From positions 1-31,878 of IMG/VR virus record IMGVR_UViG_3300030116_004132: a DNA stretch of 31,878 nucleotides. One strand, given 5' to 3'. The notes under the pieces were generated by a model. It did no database searches. It was not told the origin of the DNA and saw only the letters and a list, made by a program, of their open reading frames with translations. The DNA is from a virus. A program made the translations under genes and the position numbers. Every line of letters begins with the position of its first letter. Positions within the stretch are counted from its first letter, which is position 1. Of this stretch, positions 1 through 6,845 are shown piece by piece.

Positions 1-125
1 TCGTCCTTTTCCCCGTAGGTATACTTTGCCTGTTCGCAATACATCAGTATGTTTTCGTGTTCATGTGGTTTCAACCAGTTGTCCAACATATGAATTGGAA
101 CATCTTTTCCATAAACAAATTTCAT
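1..125 (-). CDS. Partial CDS at window edge, possible 2OG-Fe(II) oxygenase N-terminus
   Basis: Only the first 41 codons are visible; the gene runs off the left edge. The product begins MKFVYGKDVPIHMLDNWL. Its ATG shares one base with the TAA of the preceding oxygenase gene (TAATG), the same coupling used throughout this operon, which makes the start convincing. The opening pattern, a short strand, then 'DNWL', then an acidic helix, resembles the N-terminus of small 2OG-Fe(II) oxygenases. No iron-binding motif is in view, so the function is a guess from context. Confidence 0.55.
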   Translation of the reverse strand, partial: MKFVYGKDVPIHMLDNWLKPHEHENILMYCEQAKYTYGEKD

Positions 126-736
126 TACTTACTCGAATTGTATTGGGTTACTGCAAAGTTGAATGCAATGGAGATACGTGGATTGCCAGGTGTCGGTTTG
201 TTTGCCTTGACTTCGTGCATCAGATATGAAGGGAACATAATCAGATCTCCTTCTGTAATATCAGGAGAGAATGTTTCCTCATAGTTGTGTGAATCGAACT
301 CTAATGAATGAGATCGAATGATGCCCATCGGATCAGTAAAGGTCAATGGACTATGCACCTCCTTATCATAACATAGAAAATGAACACATGCAAAATGATT
401 TGGGTCTAAAGGATCGCCAATATGATTGTGCGACTCCTGATATTCTTCATCTTCATAACAATTATACCAACATTCGTCCACCTCCACTTCAAACTTGTTA
501 TCGAAGAAAGTTTTAATTAGATTATGATACTGTCTCTGTAGTTCTCCCTGAGACATAAAGAACCGATTGATGTCGTCTCTTTCGTGACTAGTCGTAATCT
601 TTGTGGTTAACCATCCTTCTGGTGGTGTTAATGTTCTCTTAGTTCGATTGATGAAAGGTAAAAGATCTTGCTTCAGTCTTTCATTGTCCTCAACCTGTCC
701 TTTATAATAAGAAACAGGAAATATTGTATGTCTCAT
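125..736 (-). CDS. 2OG-Fe(II) oxygenase-like protein (203 aa)
   Basis: The C-terminal half has the double-stranded beta-helix pattern of small phage 2OG-Fe(II) oxygenases. An HNH cluster lies at residues 103-105, a strand with 'FTDP' follows near 133-136, then 'GDLIMFPSYLMHEV' with His174, then Arg187 before the last strand (NPRISIAFNF). Arg187 would bind 2-oxoglutarate and His174 would be the distal iron ligand. The proximal site is H-x-H rather than the classic H-x-D, as in the 276-aa and 172-aa proteins of this window. The start overlaps the preceding stop as ATGA and the stop overlaps the next start as TAATG, so it is mid-operon. The substrate is unknown. Confidence 0.82.
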   Translation of the reverse strand: MRHTIFPVSYYKGQVEDNERLKQDLLPFINRTKRTLTPPEGWLTTKITTSHERDDINRFFMSQGELQRQYHNLIKTFFDNKFEVEVDECWYNCYEDEEYQESHNHIGDPLDPNHFACVHFLCYDKEVHSPLTFTDPMGIIRSHSLEFDSHNYEETFSPDITEGDLIMFPSYLMHEVKANKPTPGNPRISIAFNFAVTQYNSSK

Positions 737-1110
737 TGTTGACCTCTGCTATGGTTCTCTTTAGGTTCATTATAGTACATATGAGTGGATTCTTTGACAA
801 TTTGTTGATCATGTTTACTCTTGCGTCTCTTGACAAACTTAAGTTGATGCCATTGATGTTCATAGCAACAGACTAGGATATGAATGTGTTTGTGTGGATT
901 GCCCTTCTCATACTTACAATTAGGTTTCTCTCGTAAACCTGTTTCGATTGTAATGTAGTTTTGAAGTGGTCGCCAATTAAACTTAGCCCTGTGTTCATTA
1001 TCAACAGGAGTTCCCTTCCAATAAACCCATCCTTCATCTATAGTGCCAAGATCATTTTCCCAGATTACATAATCGTTAACTTCGGGGACGTATTGTTCTT
1101 CTGTATCCAT
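733..1110 (-). CDS. Conserved cyanophage hypothetical protein (125 aa)
   Basis: The protein is polar and rich in aromatic and charged residues, with 'YWKGTPVDN', 'WRPLQNYITIETG' and a His/Cys-rich core 'HKHIHILVCCYEHQWH'. I recall similar small proteins from T4-like cyanophages but know no function. The frame is open upstream to 1128, but the ATG at 1110 is preferred because it overlaps the previous stop as TAATG. Its own TGA overlaps the next start as ATGA. The His/Cys cluster could bind metal; this is inference only. Confidence 0.75.
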   Translation of the reverse strand: MDTEEQYVPEVNDYVIWENDLGTIDEGWVYWKGTPVDNEHRAKFNWRPLQNYITIETGLREKPNCKYEKGNPHKHIHILVCCYEHQWHQLKFVKRRKSKHDQQIVKESTHMYYNEPKENHSRGQQ

Positions 1111-1688
1111 TAGATTAAATCTATCCAACCTGTGATAATTGTTTTTTCTAATTTTTCATCGACTCTACCTCTATGGGTATGTGTCCACTCTGCTGGCCAA
1201 ATGACAGTTTTGCCTTTTTCAGCTGCGACATATTTATCCTGATATAACCACTCTGTTCCTCCATCGGGATTGTCGGTTAGATAGGTCATCCAAACAAATG
1301 CTCGATCCTTATGATCTACACCAGATGATCTCTCAAAATGCCACACTGTATAACCTTCGCCTGGTGCATACCTTTGAATATTGAATCCATCTGAGAACCT
1401 AGATTCAAGACCACCTGCGTATTCATATTCATCAAAGAATGAGTCTAACACTTTATCCATTGAATCAAAGTATTCTTTAAGACACCACTCGTTTTCACAG
1501 AACATCATATGTAAGTGCAAATCAGTAGATGATTTACCATGTCCTCTAAAAACACCACCTTCCATTACATTTGCATTGGGAGTTGCTTGATAGGATCGTT
1601 TGTTTACATATGTGCAGGTTTCATAGAAGTTGAGAAGATTATCGCATATTCTTGGATCAATCTTTCCCTCAAAGATGAAGTCTGGCAT
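1110..1688 (-). CDS. Prolyl-4-hydroxylase-type 2OG-Fe(II) oxygenase (192 aa)
   Basis: This has the P4H-type core: 'YAPGEGYTVWHFE' with His117 and Glu119, a strand 'FVWMTYLTD', the glycine turn 'DGGTEW', 'KGKTVIWPAEWTHTHRG' with His172 just before Arg-Gly, and Lys182 before the final strand 'TIITGW'. The iron site is H-x-E, a known but less common variant of H-x-D. Lys182 sits where this family binds the 2OG carboxylate. The start and stop are both coupled by TAATG overlaps to the neighbouring small genes. The substrate (protein prolyl, free amino acid or other) cannot be inferred. Confidence 0.85.
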   Translation of the reverse strand: MPDFIFEGKIDPRICDNLLNFYETCTYVNKRSYQATPNANVMEGGVFRGHGKSSTDLHLHMMFCENEWCLKEYFDSMDKVLDSFFDEYEYAGGLESRFSDGFNIQRYAPGEGYTVWHFERSSGVDHKDRAFVWMTYLTDNPDGGTEWLYQDKYVAAEKGKTVIWPAEWTHTHRGRVDEKLEKTIITGWIDLI

Positions 1689-1852
1689 TAATTTGGAACT
1701 GCTTTTAGGTCTTTTGGACTATGACCTTCGTTTAATAATTGATTTAATCTGACTCTTGCCTGTTCTTTGGTGAGTCCTTTACAGTTCGGTTCTGTGCATT
1801 CGTGCCATCCCATCGTGCTCTGTACTACGATTTGCCATAATTTTTCTGCCAT
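1688..1852 (-). CDS. Small hypothetical protein (54 aa)
   Basis: The product runs from MAEKLWQIVVQS to KDLKAVPN. It has an aromatic N-terminal strand followed by an amphipathic helix (LTKEQARVRLNQLL), and a Cys pair near residues 19-24 (CTEPNC). The ATG lies 4 nt after the previous TAG and the TAA overlaps the next ATG as TAATG. This tiling leaves no unexplained gap and supports a real gene. I recognise no function. Confidence 0.72.
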   Translation of the reverse strand: MAEKLWQIVVQSTMGWHECTEPNCKGLTKEQARVRLNQLLNEGHSPKDLKAVPN

Positions 1853-1856
1853 AGTT

Positions 1857-2687
1857 CTATGAAAATTTAATTGGTGCGGTGCGGGTGTTGATTTCCCCAG
1901 TCATCATTGCATTGAATGAAATAGTAATACGGGGAATGCCTTGATAGTCGTGCCATGCTTGTTGTACCCCGTGTGGAAGCCACGAAGGGAACATAAACAA
2001 ACTACCATTATTTACTATCGGTGAAACTACACCTGAGTTATGTGCAGCAAAGTCTTTATTGACATTTGGTTCAATAACTCTTGCAGCAGGTCTTGGATCA
2101 CTGAAAGTTGTCGTCTGTGCGTGTGTTGTACCTACATTTGGTACACTTATATGAAATACTCCACTAAAAATTGAATTTGGATGAGTATGATTCATATGGC
2201 AATAGAATGGTTTATATCCAACATTTGCCCACATTGAAGTAAGATAGACTTCTTCTACCTTAAAATCATAATATGCAAAGACAGCAGCAGACTCCTGAAG
2301 TAAAAACTCGTGAACATCTTCCATATCATCTTGTAGATGAAGGTTGTCAAAACTATACCAACCTAGAGGATCTTTTGGATCTCCTGCAATTGTTCCTCTA
2401 CTCTCATCTTTAGTTGCTTTTAATATTCTATCTTTAATACTGCTTAAAAAATCTCTATCTGATACTCTTGATTTAAAAAGTAATGAGGGAAAAAGAACAC
2501 CAATGTCCCTATCGGTAACTTTGATTTCCTCTTTCACCTCTCTGGGAGATACAGGTTCATTATCTATTTGATTTACGACTCCAGTATTAATAGTAAACCC
2601 ATTCTGAGATTTGAATCCACCTTTTGGTTTACCATTTGGAATCTTCGCATCACTATTCCATGATAATTCATGCTTAGCTTTTGTCAC
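1857..2687 (-). CDS. 2OG-Fe(II) oxygenase-like protein (276 aa, GTG start)
   Basis: The central to C-terminal region matches the TIGR02466-like phage oxygenase pattern: 'MWANVGY', then 'NHTHPNSIFSGVFHI', then 'TTFSDPRP', then 'NNGSLFMFPSWLPHGV', then 'IPRITISFN'. In GTG-start numbering the likely ligands are in His167-x-His169 and His239, with Arg253 for 2OG. An open frame reaches a TTG four codons earlier. However, GGAGG lies 5 nt before the GTG at 2687, so that start is chosen. A good sigma70-type promoter ends about 20 nt upstream, making this the first gene of the operon running to the left edge. The first ~60 residues are Lys/Gly/Asn-rich and probably flexible. Confidence 0.82.
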   Translation of the reverse strand: MTKAKHELSWNSDAKIPNGKPKGGFKSQNGFTINTGVVNQIDNEPVSPREVKEEIKVTDRDIGVLFPSLLFKSRVSDRDFLSSIKDRILKATKDESRGTIAGDPKDPLGWYSFDNLHLQDDMEDVHEFLLQESAAVFAYYDFKVEEVYLTSMWANVGYKPFYCHMNHTHPNSIFSGVFHISVPNVGTTHAQTTTFSDPRPAARVIEPNVNKDFAAHNSGVVSPIVNNGSLFMFPSWLPHGVQQAWHDYQGIPRITISFNAMMTGEINTRTAPIKFS

Positions 2688-2707
2688 ACGTACCTCCAAC
2701 TATTGAT

Positions 2708-2736
2708 ATTATAGCATAAAAAATTGATTTAGACAA
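2708..2736 (-). promoter_or_regulatory. Sigma70-type promoter with extended -10
   Basis: On the minus strand, TTGTCT (-35) and TATAAT (-10) are separated by 17 nt. The -10 is preceded by TGC, giving the extended form TGCTATAAT. The predicted start near 2700 leaves a leader of about 13 nt before the GTG at 2687. The -35 overlaps the stop codon of the 64-aa gene. Confidence 0.7.
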
Positions 2737-2923
2737 GGAACTCATTCATATAGTAATCAACTGTAACCTCCATCTTGGCAGCTTCCTTCTCTAGGTAGTC
2801 GCCATGTTGAGCAAGACCTTTATAGTATTCTTGTCTCTGTTTCCATTTAATAATTTCGATTTCAGATTTAATCATGTAGTCCTTCAGTAATTCCATAAAT
2901 TGTTCTATTTCTTCGTCATTCAT
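2729..2923 (-). CDS. Small acidic helical protein (64 aa)
   Basis: The product is predominantly charged and helical (NDEEIEQFMELLKDYM, EIIKWKQRQEYYKGLA), with no membrane segment or known motif. Its ATG overlaps the halogenase stop by 8 nt (ATGAATGA), so it is probably translated with the halogenase. It is the last gene before the promoter at 2708. Function is unknown. Its position suggests an accessory to, or simple co-expression with, the halogenase. Confidence 0.72.
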   Translation of the reverse strand: MNDEEIEQFMELLKDYMIKSEIEIIKWKQRQEYYKGLAQHGDYLEKEAAKMEVTVDYYMNEFLV

Positions 2924-4664
2924 AAGTGACGAATCCTTTGGGTCTTTCCTTCCATTTTTGCTTTGTAGGTTTTACTTTTTGTACTTTCCTTTTAATACGT
3001 TCTGGCATTTGATCATATATCTCTTGTGGCACTTGATCTTGTGTCCCAACAAAAGTGTAATCATCCTTCTCTTCGTGTATACTCCTAGATAGGTATTCGT
3101 GTAGTGAAGGGCAACTCATCGCATAATGTATGTATTTCTTTTGTGTTTCCTTGTACAAATCCTGTAACCTATCGCAATGCAATTCTGGATCAAACTTTTT
3201 CAATATTCCTAATGCTCTATGCACCTGTGCATCAATCGGAGAATAATTCATCCCTGCAGCAATACACTGGAATCCTGCATTACCATCCCTAAATTGATGA
3301 TACTTATGTGCAGATGTAGCATAGTAGAGTAATTCAAGATTTTCTCCCATATCAGTTTCATAGTTCAATGAATTATTAACTGTTGGATCAATCCTAACTC
3401 TCTCTGTTACATCCTGCCAATATGGTGTATCATTTCTAGGACTCAATGCATAGTGCATAGCAACAAAGTTTGCGTGTCCATAGTAAATGTTTTTGAGTGC
3501 ATAGTTAAATGAATCTCTATCCCACTGATTAACAAAACCTTTGCGTAGTGTGTATATCAATGATAGTAACCACTCATACGTGGTCATCAATCCTGTACTC
3601 TCTAGTGGTTCAATAAAACCACTGGATAAACCAATCGCAACTACGTTCTTCTCCCATGTCTTTTCGTGTATTCCATTTCTCATTGTAATTGGTTTGAACT
3701 CAAGATCATCAACTGGAATCTTCTCATATCTGGTGCGAATATATTTCTTGAACTCTTCAAGAGCTTTATCATCACTGATATGTTTATCGCTATATGCATA
3801 CCCTGCACCTACACGTGACCATAGAGGTATATTCCATGCCCATCCATTATTAAGAGCAGTGCAATTTGTAAATGGTTGTAGTTGTGTAGTCTTATCTGTA
3901 TATGGTATGTGTGTTGCCCATGCTTTATTATTTGGAATCAAATTTTCAATGCTGTTGAATTTAACTCCCAATGCCTCCTCTAATAACAAACTCTTGAAAC
4001 CAGTGCAATCAATGTACAAATCAGCAGTTAGTTTTTGTTTGTCTGCTAATATTAGAGACTCTACCCCATCATCATTTGTATTAACCTTCTCAACTGTAGA
4101 GTTGATTAACTTTACACCTTTTGGAAGACAAATTGTTTTCTTAAGATATTGTCCGAATGCGGTAGCATCAAAATGAAATGCAACATCAGATACAAAGGAA
4201 AAACCAGGTGTTTTACCAGTGCTATCATCAGACATTTTATTGTTCTCTGCAACTGCAGCAATGGGATAATGGCAACGTGCATATGAATTACCATCAAAGA
4301 TACCACTTCTATTACCTTTTAAGAACCACCAGTCGTTTTGTCCTACTTGTTCTACTGGTCTTTGATATTCTCCAAATGGATAGTGGAATCCTCCTGTGTT
4401 CTTGCCTGACCAATCTGTAAACTTGATGCTTAACTTGTAACTTCCATCTGTTTCTTTTAGAAAGTCTTTATCCTCAAGTCCTATTAATGATGTCCAATGT
4501 TTTATACCACCAAGAGTACTCTCTCCAACTCCCAATATAGGAAAGTCTGGACTCTCAATGATAGTGACATTCATCTTTGGAAACTGTGTTGCAAATGTCG
4601 CAGCAGTCATCCAACCAGAAGATCCACCACCTACGATGCATACACTTTTAATCTTTTTGCTCAT
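2916..4664 (-). CDS. Flavin-dependent (tryptophan-type) halogenase (582 aa)
   Basis: The N-terminus has the FAD dinucleotide motif 'VGGGSSGW' at about residues 11-18, then 'VGEST' near 46-50. Lys77 in 'GSYKLSIKF' aligns with the catalytic lysine (Lys79 in RebH). The halogenase signature W-x-W-x-I-P is at 275-280. 'FIEPLESTG' near 350-358 contains the Glu-Ser pair that includes the catalytic glutamate. The family uses reduced FAD, halide and oxygen to make hypohalous acid, and Lys delivers it to an electron-rich aromatic. The frame is open to a TTG at 4688, but the ATG at 4664 is the better start. Length is slightly above typical (~530 aa). Cyanophage Syn10 is known to encode an active family member, VirX1. 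The substrate here is unknown, and I see no dedicated flavin reductase nearby. Confidence 0.88.
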   Translation of the reverse strand: MSKKIKSVCIVGGGSSGWMTAATFATQFPKMNVTIIESPDFPILGVGESTLGGIKHWTSLIGLEDKDFLKETDGSYKLSIKFTDWSGKNTGGFHYPFGEYQRPVEQVGQNDWWFLKGNRSGIFDGNSYARCHYPIAAVAENNKMSDDSTGKTPGFSFVSDVAFHFDATAFGQYLKKTICLPKGVKLINSTVEKVNTNDDGVESLILADKQKLTADLYIDCTGFKSLLLEEALGVKFNSIENLIPNNKAWATHIPYTDKTTQLQPFTNCTALNNGWAWNIPLWSRVGAGYAYSDKHISDDKALEEFKKYIRTRYEKIPVDDLEFKPITMRNGIHEKTWEKNVVAIGLSSGFIEPLESTGLMTTYEWLLSLIYTLRKGFVNQWDRDSFNYALKNIYYGHANFVAMHYALSPRNDTPYWQDVTERVRIDPTVNNSLNYETDMGENLELLYYATSAHKYHQFRDGNAGFQCIAAGMNYSPIDAQVHRALGILKKFDPELHCDRLQDLYKETQKKYIHYAMSCPSLHEYLSRSIHEEKDDYTFVGTQDQVPQEIYDQMPERIKRKVQKVKPTKQKWKERPKGFVTYE

Positions 4665-4794
4665 TCTTTTTCTTTCTTCGTTCTTCAACTAATTTTAGGA
4701 ACTCCTCATCTGGAGTAAAGATTACAGGACCTTCGGCAATCCTCTCTTCCAGTTCATCCAATAATGGATCCTTTTCATTGTTTTCGTTAGTCAT
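4648..4794 (-). CDS. Small acidic/basic protein (48 aa)
   Basis: The product starts MTNENNEKDPLLDELEERI and ends in a strongly basic tail (ERRKKKNEQKD). The ATG lies two bases after the previous TAA. The stop falls 17 nt inside the halogenase gene, consistent with the tight tiling here. There is no known domain. It occupies the only room between the HTH gene and the halogenase, which is the main support for its reality. Confidence 0.62.
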   Translation of the reverse strand: MTNENNEKDPLLDELEERIAEGPVIFTPDEEFLKLVEERRKKKNEQKD

Positions 4795-4796
4795 TG

Positions 4797-5081
4797 TTAC
4801 AAGAGATCTAAGTCTTTTCCGTGTCTGAGTTTATCCACTTCAACAGGTGGCACAAAGGCATTGTAATTATTTCTAATTTGCTCTAGTCTATCTGCTTGAG
4901 CACCTAGTTTTTTTAAGACAGTGCGACTATTAACATCAAACTTTTTAGCAGATGCATCAATGTCCTTTCCATGAAGAACATCAATTAAAAAATCACATTC
5001 AGACTCATCTAAGTCTGATTCTAACCTATGTATTGTTCCTAAAATGCTCAATTTAAATACCCCTATCTTGTGTGGTTTCAT
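4797..5081 (-). CDS. Putative helix-turn-helix protein (94 aa, or 84 aa from a TTG start)
   Basis: The region 'DESECDFLIDVLHGKDI' followed by 'SAKKFDVNSRTVLKKL' reads like a sigma-region-4/LuxR-style helix-turn-helix ('...a.kf.v...TV...l'), so DNA binding is plausible. The ATG at 5081 gives a 29-nt overlap with the upstream oxygenase and has no clear ribosome site. A TTG at 5051 lies one base after the upstream TAA with AGGGG 8 nt before it. I consider this TTG (84 aa, MSILGTIHRL) equally likely. It could regulate this operon or host genes; nothing in the sequence decides. Confidence 0.7.
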   Translation of the reverse strand: MKPHKIGVFKLSILGTIHRLESDLDESECDFLIDVLHGKDIDASAKKFDVNSRTVLKKLGAQADRLEQIRNNYNAFVPPVEVDKLRHGKDLDLL

Positions 5082-5943
5082 CTACGATTGTATCTAATTG
5101 GGATAACTTTGGATACATTCCCTTAAAGGTGTCTCCAGTTCGTTTATCCTTTTTCATATCGTCATCCATTTCTATTCTACCTGTATTTTCATTGAACTGC
5201 AAGATCATCTTTCTACCTGATTGTCTTGCTTCCTTTCTAAAGTTATCAGATACACCAGTATGATCATTTGTATATGTGGTTACGTGGTCACTAAGCCATC
5301 CTGTACAAACATATTTTGAACCCCTAGTAACAACTTCCCCTCTATGATGAAAATACCAAGAAGCAGGGAAACAAATTAATTTGCCTTGTTTTGGTGCTAC
5401 ACTGAATATGTCATTTTTTCCTGGTCCGACTCTAAACTGCGTATGTCCACCATCATAATCATCATTGAGATAAAAGAGATATGTAAATAATCTCCTTGCC
5501 TGTAATACAGATCCAGAATCTCTATATCCTCTAATTGGAAATACTATTGTATCTAAAATTGGAGAGACATCATCATCAGCATGCCAATCATATGACTCTC
5601 CCTCTTGAGTTCTTTGTATCTGGTATCCAGAGTCAACTAACTCTGATTTTGTACACTGGACTTCGCTCCCTAATTTATCTTTTATAAACTGCAAGTATTT
5701 CTTTACATATGGATTCAATGCCTTAAAAAACATTTCATCCTCTTCTTTCCAATCCTCCCATTGAGATATCCATAAATCAGTGGATTTTTTGATACCAGTA
5801 TTATCATTACCAGATTCTTCGGATGTTATACCCTTACTCTTACGATTATCGTATTCAAATTTGTCAATAATCTTTTTACATTCTCTTGGTAGGAGTACAT
5901 CATCATATTCTGCTACCATTTCGGCAAAGTTAGTTGCCATCAT
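5053..5943 (-). CDS. 2OG-Fe(II) oxygenase, prolyl-4-hydroxylase type (296 aa)
   Basis: This is the most canonical oxygenase in the window. 'YDWHADDD' gives the H-x-D pair His121/Asp123. 'LFTYLFYLNDDYDGGHTQF' is the core strand plus glycine turn. 'GKLICFPASWYFHHRGE' gives His200, and 'GSKYVCTGW' gives the 2OG-binding Lys210. The ~75-residue C-terminal tail after the core is polar and Asp/Lys-rich with no known motif. GGGAGGA lies 8 nt before the first of two tandem ATGs (5943 or 5940), and the gene overlaps the upstream stop by 14 nt. The substrate is unknown. Confidence 0.87.
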   Translation of the reverse strand: MMATNFAEMVAEYDDVLLPRECKKIIDKFEYDNRKSKGITSEESGNDNTGIKKSTDLWISQWEDWKEEDEMFFKALNPYVKKYLQFIKDKLGSEVQCTKSELVDSGYQIQRTQEGESYDWHADDDVSPILDTIVFPIRGYRDSGSVLQARRLFTYLFYLNDDYDGGHTQFRVGPGKNDIFSVAPKQGKLICFPASWYFHHRGEVVTRGSKYVCTGWLSDHVTTYTNDHTGVSDNFRKEARQSGRKMILQFNENTGRIEMDDDMKKDKRTGDTFKGMYPKLSQLDTIVDETTQDRGI

Positions 5944-6448
5944 CGTTAGTTCCTCCCTTCAAATTAAATGCTAAAATTATTCTTTTTTCCATTATAGGTG
6001 GACTGAAGTGATATATCTCTGGATCCCAGATTAAAACATCACCCACAACAACTTTAGAAGATGTTGAATTACTTTTGTGTAGTGGATCTTGAAAATAAGT
6101 TGATTGTCCATCGTTTAAAAACAAACAACCAGAAGCACTTATTTCTCTTGCCACATGATTATGTATAGGATGAAATCCACCAGGTTCATACACTTGAACC
6201 CAAGAGTTATCGAATGCCTCCTCTGGTGCTATGACATCCAAAAGTTCCTTAATCCAAGGAACTGAATGTGGCATATTTGGGGTTCCATAAGTCGTAGTTA
6301 ATCTCCCATGTTTAACATACTGACCATATTTTAAACACCACTCCTCAAGTTTATCAACCCACCCATCAGGTATATCGATATGAGACTTGATAACAATGGA
6401 CGGTGGAAATAGTTGTCTGTGTTCAGTTTTTAATTTTTCTTTACTCAT
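5930..6448 (-). CDS. 2OG-Fe(II) oxygenase-like protein (172 aa)
   Basis: The double-stranded beta-helix core shows 'WVQVYEPGGFHPIHNHVA' with His96-x-His98, then 'STYFQDP', then 'VVVGDVLIWDPEIYHFSPP' with His147, then 'KRIILAFNL' with Arg156 for 2OG. The proximal motif is H-x-H, as in the 203-aa and 276-aa paralogues, so the three probably form one subfamily. The start overlaps the 134-aa methyltransferase-like gene by 8 nt and the stop overlaps the next oxygenase start, so it is translationally coupled on both sides. It could also be described as cupin-like. Confidence 0.78.
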   Translation of the reverse strand: MSKEKLKTEHRQLFPPSIVIKSHIDIPDGWVDKLEEWCLKYGQYVKHGRLTTTYGTPNMPHSVPWIKELLDVIAPEEAFDNSWVQVYEPGGFHPIHNHVAREISASGCLFLNDGQSTYFQDPLHKSNSTSSKVVVGDVLIWDPEIYHFSPPIMEKRIILAFNLKGGTNDDGN

Positions 6449-6845
6449 AAAATGCTTCTAATCCAACTGGTTTTCCAAAACTGTAGTCATAAGTTAATGC
6501 ATCGTTGCAAACATAATGTGGATGATCAGGTTCAACACCTAATCTTTTACACAACTCAAGATGATTATCCTCCATAAGTTCTACTGCATACAACATATTG
6601 TTTAGTATGTGTTCCTCATCATGATACTGCAATAATGTATTTTTAAGAGTAACCAAAAAGTTACCACTACCTGCTGAATTATCTAGGAAAGTAGAATTAG
6701 GATTCTTTTTTATATCATCTGGTATATCGTTTATCATTTTAGCACAAACATCCATAGGTGTAAACACTTCGCTAGTAGCGTTTATCCTATCATCGGATCT
6801 TTCAATTACAGACCCTACACTTTTATTATGATCATTCCTCTTCAT
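6441..6845 (-). CDS. N6-adenine methyltransferase SAM-binding half (134 aa)
   Basis: The sequence has the entry motif of gamma-class N6-adenine methyltransferases: 'EVFTPMDVCAKMI' near residues 26-38, motif I 'LDNSAGSGNFL' (54-64), a motif II acidic end 'YAVELMEDN' (86-94) and motif III 'CNDAL' (113-117). It stops right where motif IV (N/D-P-P-Y) should follow. An NPPY motif instead occurs in the C-terminal part of the 1039-aa protein encoded just upstream and coupled by an ATGA overlap. It may be half of a split methyltransferase, or the truncated remnant of a full-length one. The SAM-binding residues look intact. Confidence 0.8.
   Translation of the reverse strand: MKRNDHNKSVGSVIERSDDRINATSEVFTPMDVCAKMINDIPDDIKKNPNSTFLDNSAGSGNFLVTLKNTLLQYHDEEHILNNMLYAVELMEDNHLELCKRLGVEPDHPHYVCNDALTYDYSFGKPVGLEAFYE

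Noticed and set aside
26-284. Two plus-strand frames at the left edge
   Set aside because: They are antisense to the coupled oxygenase genes and have no supporting signals.
3541-4176. Long plus-strand open frame of about 210 codons opposite the first halogenase
   Set aside because: It is antisense to a strongly supported halogenase, has no promoter or ribosome site and has membrane-like but irregular composition; every other supported gene is on the minus strand.
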